Shown here: positions 1 to 6,183 of the stretch, piece after piece
Position numbering within the stretch: the stretch's first letter is position 1
Layout of the letters: the number at the start of each line of letters is the position of its first letter
NCBI GenBank assembly: GCA_964521195.1
Contig: CAZFRE010000015.1
Span: 1 to 14,915, forward strand
Length of the DNA: 14,915 nt
From: CAWDNM01 sp964521195
GTDB lineage: Bacteria; Actinomycetota; Coriobacteriia; Anaerosomatales; JAAXUF01
Direction of reading: 5' to 3'
Notes under the pieces: generated by a model
Told to the model about the DNA's origin: nothing
Databases searched by the model: none
What the model saw: the letters and a program-made list of their open reading frames with translations, nothing else
Translations under genes and position numbers: made by a program

Positions 1-1
1 C

Positions 2-1798
2 GGCACGGTCTCGCTGACCGCGTCGATCAAGGACACCGCCGGCGCCGTCGCCGACGCTGGCGCGTGGAGCTTCACCCTCGTCGGCCCGACCGCCACCACC
101 GGCGGAGAGGGCGGCAACGGCTCGACGATTCCGGCTGAGTGCTCGGACTGCCACTCGTACAGTGACGCGGGCATGCACGACAACCGCGGCGACGACTGCA
201 GCATCTGCCACTCTGGCGCCGATGCTCCGTCCCACGGCTACATCACCGGCACGCGCAACCACGCGAGCGTCGAGGCGTCCCTTGCCGCGAACAGCTCCGG
301 ATGCGTCTCCTGTCACGGTAGCGCGATCGATAGCGTCCTTCCCGGGGAGCACGCCGGCTGCCTCTGCCACACCTATGGTGAGGCTACCGCCAGCGTCGAC
401 CAGTGCGAGGACTGCCACATCAAGCCGATGGATCCCACGGCTCCGTACCCCTACCACGTCGGTGATCACGCGTTCCTCGAGACCGCCATGGCGGACAAGA
501 GTGACGGCTGCGTGTCCTGCCACGGCAGCAACCTGCTCAACGTTGCCACCGGCGAGCACGCCAACTGCTCCTGCCACGCATACCACGAGGCAGAGGCCGA
601 CAAGGATCAGTGCGAGGACTGCCACGTCCAGCCGATGGACCCGGCAGCTCCGTACCCGTACCACGTCGGTGACCACGCCACGGTCGAGGCCGGCATCGCT
701 GGCGACTCGAGCGAGGCCTGCACCAAGTGCCACGGCACCGACCTGCTCGACGTAGGACTCTCGCAGCACACCGACGGTGAGCACGCGGGCTGCTCCTGCC
801 ACGCGTACGAAGAGGCCGTTCCGGCCAACGATGAGTGCGTCGCTTGCCACAAGGACGGCTATGCACCTCATGGGTTCGCCGACGGCTCGACCCACACCAG
901 CACCTCGACGATGGCTTCCGGCCACAACACCGAGCAGTTCGGTCGTGCCGGCGGTTACACCAAGTTCGATGGTAGCCAGGGCCCGGTCGTCAAGAACCGC
1001 GAGGCTATCGCCGGTACTGAGAGCACCAGCACGCAGGACTGGCCGCTTCCGACCTACAACGTCTTCTGGGAGGCTGGCGATCCCGAGGCCCCGCTCGGTG
1101 CAATGACTGGTCTGAGCTGGACTTCCGAGATCGGGTGCGAGGACTGCCACGGCAACCTCGACGCCGCCGGTCCTCACGGCTCGTCCGCTGTATGGAGCCT
1201 CGATCCCAACTACCCGGCTCCGTTCGAGAAGGCGGTTCTGTCCAACTACACCACGTCCGTGACGGGTATCCGCTACCGCAGCTCGAACGTCACCGGCGGA
1301 ACTGACGCCGTCTTCCTCGACGCAGTGCCCGGCACCTCGACTGGCATCATCTGCCAGAAGTGTCACGACCTGTACAACAACAACGGGCTGGGTGTCGGCG
1401 GTGCGTCCAACACCGCGCACGACAGCCACCACCAGGACACCAACGATGGTTCGGCAGACTGCATCTCCTGCCACATCGCCGTCCCGCACGGCTGGAAGCG
1501 TCCGCGTATGCTCGTCGTCGCTTCCGACCCGGCACCGTACAAGTCCCCGGCGACGCGCGGCTCCATCGTCCCGGCCGGTATCACCGGCGCGGGCAACTGG
1601 TCCGGCGTCGGTGCCCGCAGCTGGTACGCAGGCGGTCCGCTCTCCCTCAACGCCTCTGGTGGCGTTGTATGGGATCGCGGGAACTGCGACGGTTGCACCG
1701 GTATCCCGGGCAGCTACTACGGCACCGGCAGCGCCGGTATCCCGGGTAGCACCGGTAACCACCAGCCTCTTGCCACGGCGACTCTGCGCCTGAAGTAA
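2..1798 (+). CDS. Multiheme c-type cytochrome, C-terminal part (5' end outside window)
   Basis: The frame is open from base 2, so the start lies upstream; 598 residues are visible. The first ~30 residues (GTVSLTASIKDTAG...WSFTL) resemble the end of a bacterial Ig-like domain of the Big_5 kind. Eleven canonical CXXCH heme sites follow, at bases 140, 197, 302, 404, 509, 611, 719, 836, 1136, 1352 and 1460. Three CXCH sites lie at 359, 566 and 791. The sites from 302 to 850 sit in three ~70-residue repeats. The last ~105 residues are Gly/Ser/Pro-rich and contain a CDGC followed by Thr, so no heme site. No membrane anchor is visible in this part. By family knowledge such proteins are exported, receive covalent heme outside the membrane and carry electrons to surface acceptors or partners. 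The specific partner is unknown. The gene ends before a strong terminator and shows no link to the genes downstream. Cytochrome identity is firm; extracellular location is inferred. Confidence 0.93.
   Translation, partial: GTVSLTASIKDTAGAVADAGAWSFTLVGPTATTGGEGGNGSTIPAECSDCHSYSDAGMHDNRGDDCSICHSGADAPSHGYITGTRNHASVEASLAANSSGCVSCHGSAIDSVLPGEHAGCLCHTYGEATASVDQCEDCHIKPMDPTAPYPYHVGDHAFLETAMADKSDGCVSCHGSNLLNVATGEHANCSCHAYHEAEADKDQCEDCHVQPMDPAAPYPYHVGDHATVEAGIAGDSSEACTKCHGTDLLDVGLSQHTDGEHAGCSCHAYEEAVPANDECVACHKDGYAPHGFADGSTHTSTSTMASGHNTEQFGRAGGYTKFDGSQGPVVKNREAIAGTESTSTQDWPLPTYNVFWEAGDPEAPLGAMTGLSWTSEIGCEDCHGNLDAAGPHGSSAVWSLDPNYPAPFEKAVLSNYTTSVTGIRYRSSNVTGGTDAVFLDAVPGTSTGIICQKCHDLYNNNGLGVGGASNTAHDSHHQDTNDGSADCISCHIAVPHGWKRPRMLVVASDPAPYKSPATRGSIVPAGITGAGNWSGVGARSWYAGGPLSLNASGGVVWDRGNCDGCTGIPGSYYGTGSAGIPGSTGNHQPLATATLRLK
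302..850 (+). repeat. Three tandem heme-binding modules within the cytochrome
   Basis: Units begin at 302, 509 and 719 and are 69 and 70 codons long, the third diverging after its last heme site. Each reads CxxCHG-x(8-17)-GEHAxCxCHxYxEA-x(5-6)-(Q/E)CxxCH. The first two continue with xxPMDPxAPYPYHVGDHA. Each module therefore holds two canonical heme sites and one CXCH site. The segment at 140-301 (CSDCHSY...CSICH...NHASVEASLAANSSG) looks like a more divergent copy lacking the first site. Duplication at the DNA level is clear from similar wording of bases 404-480 and 611-690. Confidence 0.9.
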
Positions 1799-1835
1799 CT
1801 CGCTGGACGGCTCAGTTCACTGAGTCTTGGCACGA

Positions 1836-1875
1836 AGGAGGGCGGGCAGAAATGCCCGCCCTCTTCGCGTTTCCG
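1836..1875 (+). terminator. Intrinsic terminator after the cytochrome gene
   Basis: GAGGGCGGGC at 1838-1847 pairs perfectly with GCCCGCCCTC at 1854-1863 around a 6-base loop (AGAAAT), and G-T and A-T pairs extend the stem outward. A T-rich stretch (TTCGCGTTTCC) follows. It lies 40 bases after the stop codon. A smaller hairpin, CTCAG-TTCA-CTGAG, is at 1811-1824. Together they should isolate the cytochrome transcript from the next gene. Confidence 0.85.
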
Positions 1876-1952
1876 TCCGTCAGTGCGAAGGGGATAGACC
1901 CTGAGAAGACAGCACCGGCCCACGGACTCGCGGTCCTGACGGGAGGTCGTCG

Positions 1953-2495
1953 ATGCCCCGGCCGCTCATACTGATCCTCACCACGTCGCTCGACGGGTAC
2001 ATCGCGGACCGCGACGGCGGCGTAGACTGGCTCGTCGAGCCTCCTGAGGACGTACCCGCAGACTACCTTGCCCTCATGCACTCGATCGACTGTCTCATCA
2101 TGGGCGCCGAGACGTACCTGACCAGCCTCAGGCTCCCCGGTGGCACCGAAATCCTCTCGGGGAAGGAGGTCTACGTCTTCACCTCTCGGCCTGGACTACC
2201 GTCTTTCGAGGGCGTCGAGTTCGTGGCCGACGACGCGGCCGCGTTCACGGCTTCGCTCAAGTCGGGCGAGGGTGGCGCCATCTGGCTCTTCGGCGGCGGG
2301 CGCTTGGCGACGGCGTTGTCCGACGCCGGCCTCGTCGACGAGTACCTGATCGCGGTCCAACCCGTCCTGCTCGGCGATGGGATACCGCTCTGGGTGAGAC
2401 CGCACGGGCGCACCGACTTGGTGCTTCTGAACGCCCAGATGTGGCCGGGCGGCATCGCTGAGCTGCGCTACTCGCGTGCAAACCACCGCGACTAG
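1953..2495 (+). CDS. Dihydrofolate reductase family protein (RibD C-terminal domain)
   Basis: The protein has 180 residues, the usual length for stand-alone RibD-C/YyaP-like proteins. Family marks are LTTSLDGYIADRDGGVDWL near residues 9-27, LIMGAETY at 48-55, the nucleotide-binding WLFGGGRLA at 111-119, and DEYLIAVQPVLLGDGIPLW at 129-147. These proteins share the fold of dihydrofolate reductase and of the reductase half of RibD and probably bind NADPH. The substrate of this subgroup is generally unknown, so a role in folate or riboflavin metabolism should not be assumed. The ATG is supported by GGGAGG at 1941-1946. The gene stands alone between the cytochrome terminator and dapA, with 127 bases before dapA. 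No convincing promoter was recognised in the 90 bases after the terminator. Confidence 0.85.
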   Translation: MPRPLILILTTSLDGYIADRDGGVDWLVEPPEDVPADYLALMHSIDCLIMGAETYLTSLRLPGGTEILSGKEVYVFTSRPGLPSFEGVEFVADDAAAFTASLKSGEGGAIWLFGGGRLATALSDAGLVDEYLIAVQPVLLGDGIPLWVRPHGRTDLVLLNAQMWPGGIAELRYSRANHRD

Positions 2496-2582
2496 CTGCG
2501 CAACGCATCGGTGACGACCGAGCCCGACGGCAGCGGATGTCACGGCGCTGTGGCACAATACGGCTGGTACACACGCATGTGA

Positions 2583-2598
2583 CGCGCGTAACCGCGCG
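2583..2598 (+). other. Small hairpin in the dapA leader
   Basis: CGCGCG at 2583-2588 pairs with CGCGCG at 2593-2598 around TAAC, about 12 bases before the dapA ribosome binding site. CACAAT at 2554-2559 could be a weak -10 element, but no good -35 is found 16-18 bases upstream of it. The 127-base gap is far too short and lacks the features of a lysine riboswitch. The function of the hairpin is unknown. Confidence 0.35.
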
Positions 2599-2622
2599 AT
2601 CTCGCCACGAGGGGAAACACGC

Positions 2623-3516
2623 ATGACCACGCCGCGTTTCGGCCGCATGATCACCGCCATGGTCACCCCGTTCACGCCCGAGCTCGAGCTCGATCTCCCG
2701 CGTGCGCAGGAGCTTGCACTCAAGCTGCTTGACGAGGGGAGCGATGCGCTCGTCGTCTGCGGGACGACGGGTGAGTCGCCTACCGTGTTCTACCCTCAGA
2801 AACTCGACCTCTTCAGGGCGGTGATCGAAGCCGTGGACGGCCGCGCACCGATCATCGCGAACGCAGGTGACAACTGCACGGCCGACTCCGTCGAGTTCGC
2901 CCAGGACGTGGCTGCCCTCGGTGTCGAGGGGATCATGGCCGTGGTCCCGTACTACAACAAGCCGCCGCAGGAGGGCCTGTACCGCCACTTCCGCACGATC
3001 GCGGAGTCTGTGGAGCTTCCGGTCATCCTTTACAACATCCCGGGACGCAGCGTCATCAACATGAACCCGGACACCATCCTGCGTCTCGCGCATGACGTCT
3101 CGAACATCGTCGCGGTCAAGGAAGCGAGCGGCTCGATGAGCCAGATCGCCGAGATAACAAACGGTGCACCGGCCGGCTTCGAAGTCCTCTCGGGTAACGA
3201 TGAGGACACGCTGCCGCTCATGGCGCTCGGTGGCACCGGAGTCATCTCGGTGGTGAGCCATGTCGCGGGTCTGCGGTTCAAGGAGATGGTCGAGGCCCAA
3301 GCCGCAGGAGACCATACTCGCGCGCTCCGCATCCATCTGGAGCTCACTCCTCTCATGAAGACGCTCTTCATGACGAGCAACCCCATCATGGTCAAGAAGG
3401 CCCTCGAGCTTCAGGGTTTCCCGGTCGGCGGACTGCGCCTGCCGCTCATCGAGGCCACGCCCGAGCAGACGGCGGAGCTCGAGCGCGTCATGCGTCACAC
3501 CGGCGTACTCGCGTAG
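2623..3516 (+). CDS. dapA: 4-hydroxy-tetrahydrodipicolinate synthase
   Basis: This cytoplasmic enzyme condenses pyruvate with aspartate semialdehyde, the first committed step of the diaminopimelate/lysine pathway that feeds peptidoglycan. At 297 residues it has normal length. Visible motifs are GTTGESPT at 47-54 (the substrate-binding threonines), PYYNKPPQEGLYRHF at 109-123, the catalytic tyrosine Tyr137 in YNIPGRS, the carboxylate-binding Arg142, and the Schiff-base lysine Lys166 in AVKEASG. The Tyr-to-Lys distance is 29, against 28 in the E. coli enzyme. The start ATG follows GAGGGG with about 7 bases between. Related pyruvate aldolases share the fold, but the complete active-site set and the neighbourhood support dapA. 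Two hairpins follow the stop codon, so it may be transcribed apart from rnj. In many actinobacteria dapA and rnj are neighbours. Confidence 0.95.
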   Translation: MTTPRFGRMITAMVTPFTPELELDLPRAQELALKLLDEGSDALVVCGTTGESPTVFYPQKLDLFRAVIEAVDGRAPIIANAGDNCTADSVEFAQDVAALGVEGIMAVVPYYNKPPQEGLYRHFRTIAESVELPVILYNIPGRSVINMNPDTILRLAHDVSNIVAVKEASGSMSQIAEITNGAPAGFEVLSGNDEDTLPLMALGGTGVISVVSHVAGLRFKEMVEAQAAGDHTRALRIHLELTPLMKTLFMTSNPIMVKKALELQGFPVGGLRLPLIEATPEQTAELERVMRHTGVLA

Positions 3517-3533
3517 CGCACCAGCGCGGCACG

Positions 3534-3562
3534 ACGCGACCGTAGGGCGTGACCGGTCGCGT
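3534..3562 (+). terminator. Hairpin after dapA, possible weak terminator or processing site
   Basis: ACGCGACCG at 3534-3542 pairs perfectly with CGGTCGCGT at 3554-3562 around an 11-base loop. It begins 18 bases after the dapA stop. No run of T follows, so classical Rho-independent termination is uncertain. It could also protect or mark the dapA mRNA end. Confidence 0.45.
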
Positions 3563-3577
3563 GCACATGAACTGATT

Positions 3578-3601
3578 CCGTCGCTTCACCGCGACGGTCT
3601 T
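3578..3601 (+). terminator. Second hairpin in the dapA-rnj gap
   Basis: CCGTCGC at 3578-3584 pairs perfectly with GCGACGG at 3591-3597 around TTCACC, followed by the short TCTT. It lies 65-90 bases before the likely rnj start. It could be a weak terminator of dapA transcription or a structured part of the rnj leader. The sequence does not decide between these. Confidence 0.4.
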
Positions 3602-3665
3602 GCACCACCAGCTCCAGCGCACAAACACGCGCTGACGACAGCCGCGCATGCGGCCGAGAGGAGAC

Positions 3666-5360
3666 GTGCCTACCCGCATGTCCAGAAGCAACAAATCCAA
3701 GACCCCGCGCCTGAGAGTCATCCCGCTCGGAGGGCTCGACGGCATCGGCAAGAACATGACCGTGTTCGAACACGGGGACGACATCATCCTCGTGGACGCC
3801 GGCATCATGTTTCCCGACGACGACCATCCCGGCGTCGACCTCATCCTGCCCGACTTCTCCTACGTCGTGAAGCGCAAGGAGAAGGTGCGCGGCATCCTCA
3901 TCACGCACGGCCACGAGGACCACACCGGGGCCCTCCCGTACCTGCTCAAGGAGCTCGGTCCGCAGGTGCCGGTGCTCGGCACGAAGCTCACCTTGGGCCT
4001 CATCAAGGGCAAACTTGACGAACACAAGCTCAAGAAGGCGAAGCTGCGCGAGATCAAAGCGGGCGGTCACGTGTCGCTCGGCAGCTTCGGGTTCGACTTC
4101 TTCGCGGTCAACCACTCCATCCCGGACGGCGTCGGCATCTTCATCCGGACGCCGTCGGGCACGGTACTGCACACCGGCGACTTCAAGCTCGATCAGACCC
4201 CGATCGACGGTCGCATGACCGACTACGGCATGATCACCAAGTTTGCCAAGACCGGCGTCGACCTGCTCATGTCGGACTCCACCAATGCTGAGAGTCGCGG
4301 GGTGACGCTGTCCGAGTCCGAGGTCGGGCGCCAGCTGCGCGAGATCATCTCCGGAGCCGACCAGCGCGTCATCGTCGCGTCGTTCTCCAGTCACATCCAT
4401 CGCATCCAGCAGGTGTGTGACGCGGCGGTCGCCGCAGGCCGCAAGGTCGTCGTCACCGGCCGCTCGATGGTCACAAACACCAAGATCGCGCGCGAGCTCG
4501 GCTACCTCGAGATCGAGGACGAGTGGATCGTCGATGCCTTCGACGCCTCCGGCCTTCCCTCGGAGAAGGTCGTCGTGCTCTGCACCGGCAGTCAGGGCGA
4601 GCCGCTCTCGGCGCTCGCACGCATGGCCAACGGCGACCACCGGACCGTGCAGGTCGAGCGCGGTGACACGGTCATCATCTCGGCCACGCCGGTCCCCGGT
4701 AACGAGAAGGCTGTCAGCCGCGTCATCAACCGGCTCACGAAGGCGGGTGCGATCGTCCTGCACCGAGGCTCGATGATGGTGCACGTCTCGGGTCACGCCG
4801 CGTCGGAGGAGCTGAAGTTGATGCTCAATCTGGCACAGCCGACGTACTTCATGCCCATCCATGGCGAGACGCGCCACCTCGCCGCGCACGCCCGCCTCGC
4901 GCACGACGTCGGCATGTACGAGGATGACGTCTTCGTCATGGAGAACGGCGACTGCCTCGAGATATCCCAGAACGGCGCCCGCATCACCGAGAAGGTCGAA
5001 CACGGTGTCGTCTACGTCGACGGCCTGTCCGTGGGCGATGTGGGTCAGGTCGTCCTGCGCGACCGCCAGCTGCTTGCCCAGGATGGCATCGCCACCATCA
5101 TCATCGCGATCGACGGGCAGACCGGCCGCGTGATGGGCGAGCCGGAGCTCGTCATGCGCGGTATCGTCGTCGGCGATGACACTGACCCGTTGCTCGTCGA
5201 CGCTCGCGCACGTATCGCCAAGACGCTTGCGAAGACCGCGAAAGAAGGCGCCACCGACCAGGCGGTCATCAAGAACGCGGTCCGAGAGTCCCTGTCCCAG
5301 CTTCTGTGGGAGCGCATCCGTCGCAGGCCGATGATCATCCCTGTTGTCATGGAGGTCTAG
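3666..5360 (+). CDS. rnj: Ribonuclease J
   Basis: This metallo-beta-lactamase/beta-CASP ribonuclease has endonuclease and 5'-to-3' exonuclease activity and acts in mRNA turnover and rRNA/RNA maturation. The N-terminal mark is PLGGLDGIGKNMTVFE. Numbered from the GTG at 3666, the metal-binding residues are H81-G-H83-E-D85-H86, the HTGDFK motif at 169-174 (Asp172), SGHA with His377, and MPIHGE with His399. The C-terminus ends RRRPMIIPVVMEV, as in other actinobacterial RNase J. Start choice is uncertain. GTG 3666 lies just behind GAGAGGAGA (short spacing), ATG 3678 lies 14 bases behind it, and ATG 3648 precedes it. I prefer GTG 3666, giving 564 residues. The stop codon is 3 bases before uppP, whose ribosome binding site lies inside the end of this gene, so the two are probably co-translated. 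Confidence 0.95.
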   Translation: MPTRMSRSNKSKTPRLRVIPLGGLDGIGKNMTVFEHGDDIILVDAGIMFPDDDHPGVDLILPDFSYVVKRKEKVRGILITHGHEDHTGALPYLLKELGPQVPVLGTKLTLGLIKGKLDEHKLKKAKLREIKAGGHVSLGSFGFDFFAVNHSIPDGVGIFIRTPSGTVLHTGDFKLDQTPIDGRMTDYGMITKFAKTGVDLLMSDSTNAESRGVTLSESEVGRQLREIISGADQRVIVASFSSHIHRIQQVCDAAVAAGRKVVVTGRSMVTNTKIARELGYLEIEDEWIVDAFDASGLPSEKVVVLCTGSQGEPLSALARMANGDHRTVQVERGDTVIISATPVPGNEKAVSRVINRLTKAGAIVLHRGSMMVHVSGHAASEELKLMLNLAQPTYFMPIHGETRHLAAHARLAHDVGMYEDDVFVMENGDCLEISQNGARITEKVEHGVVYVDGLSVGDVGQVVLRDRQLLAQDGIATIIIAIDGQTGRVMGEPELVMRGIVVGDDTDPLLVDARARIAKTLAKTAKEGATDQAVIKNAVRESLSQLLWERIRRRPMIIPVVMEV

Positions 5361-5363
5361 TTC

Positions 5364-6182
5364 TTGAGCGTTCTACAGGCGATCGTCCTCGGCGTTGTCC
5401 AGGGGCTCACCGAGTTCCTCCCGATATCCTCAGACGGCCACCTCGCGGTGACCTACCAGCTCTTCGGCATGGCGCCGAACCTCTCGTATGAGGTGTTCCT
5501 GCACGGTGCCACGCTGATAGCGATGTTCGCGTACTTCTGGCGCGACGTGCTGCACCTGCTGGCGTCACTGCTTCCCGCGAACAAGGAGCGGACAGGCGAC
5601 CGGCGCCTCGTGCTTCTCATCGCGATCGGTACGGCGATCAGCGCGGTCATAGCTCTGGCCCTCAGCGACGTGCTCGAACCGCTGGCCGCGTCGGCCACCG
5701 CAGTCGGAATCGGGTTCCTCGTCACCACGGCGGTTCTCGTGACCGCGGAGGTGGTCGATCGCGGCGGAGCGTTGCTCGAATCGGCCGACAAGCTCGGGTA
5801 CGGCGCGCTGGTCGTGATCGCCGTGCTCCAAGGCATAGCAGCACTTCCGGGCGTGTCTCGCTCCGGCTCCACGATCGCGGGCGGCATGTTCTTCCGGCTG
5901 TCGCGCGAACACGCCGCGCGCTTCTCGTTCCTGCTCGGCATCCCGATCATCACGCTCGCTACAGTGAAGGACACGCTTGACGTCCTCCAGGGAGCTTCGC
6001 ATCTCCCCGGAACCCCGCTAGCGCTCGCGGCGGGCTTCGTTGCGGCCGGGCTGAGCGGCTATCTCGCCATCTGGGGACTCCTGCGGTTCGTGAAGAACCA
6101 CCGCCTGTACTGGTTCGCGGCATACACCGGCGTGCTCGGCACGGTTATGCTGTTCAGTGGCACCGTACTGGGCAGGGGATAG
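5364..6182 (+). CDS. uppP: Undecaprenyl-diphosphate phosphatase (BacA/UppP)
   Basis: This integral membrane enzyme removes a phosphate from undecaprenyl diphosphate, regenerating the lipid carrier for peptidoglycan and other envelope polymers. It can confer bacitracin tolerance. It has 272 residues, the usual size, with several hydrophobic segments. Motif 1 is VVQGLTEFLPISSDGHL at 11-27, and motif 2 is PGVSRSGSTI at 162-171 (Ser165, Arg166). The conserved Glu17, Ser23 and His26 correspond to E. coli Glu21, Ser27 and His30. The position of E. coli Glu17 is Gln13 and that of Thr28 is Asp24. The start is TTG 5364, backed by GGAGGT at 5351-5356 with 7 bases between. It sits 3 bases after rnj and 1 base before ftsK, so operon membership is clear. 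Confidence 0.94.
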   Translation: MSVLQAIVLGVVQGLTEFLPISSDGHLAVTYQLFGMAPNLSYEVFLHGATLIAMFAYFWRDVLHLLASLLPANKERTGDRRLVLLIAIGTAISAVIALALSDVLEPLAASATAVGIGFLVTTAVLVTAEVVDRGGALLESADKLGYGALVVIAVLQGIAALPGVSRSGSTIAGGMFFRLSREHAARFSFLLGIPIITLATVKDTLDVLQGASHLPGTPLALAAGFVAAGLSGYLAIWGLLRFVKNHRLYWFAAYTGVLGTVMLFSGTVLGRG

Positions 6183-6183
6183 C

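Noticed and set aside
302..850. CRISPR-like regular repeats
   Set aside because: The periodic similarity is codon-level duplication inside an intact cytochrome gene, with ~207-base units and no spacers.
162..1106. Long open frames overlapping the cytochrome in other frames, rich in Thr, Arg and Ala
   Set aside because: Low-complexity translations typical of off-frame high-GC DNA. The frame with regularly spaced CXXCH motifs is clearly the gene.
1799..1952. Promoter for the dihydrofolate-reductase-family gene
   Set aside because: Only weak matches (for example TTCCGT and TAGACC at 1872-1900) that are no better than chance.
2496..2622. Possible lysine riboswitch or promoter upstream of dapA
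   Set aside because: The gap is shorter than a lysine riboswitch and shows only one small hairpin. CACAAT at 2554 has no acceptable -35 partner, so no promoter is called.
2257..5003. Long minus-strand open frames opposite dapA and rnj (413 and 502 residues)
   Set aside because: They mirror real + strand genes with intact catalytic motifs, and their translations are Arg/Asp/His-rich with no recognisable domain.
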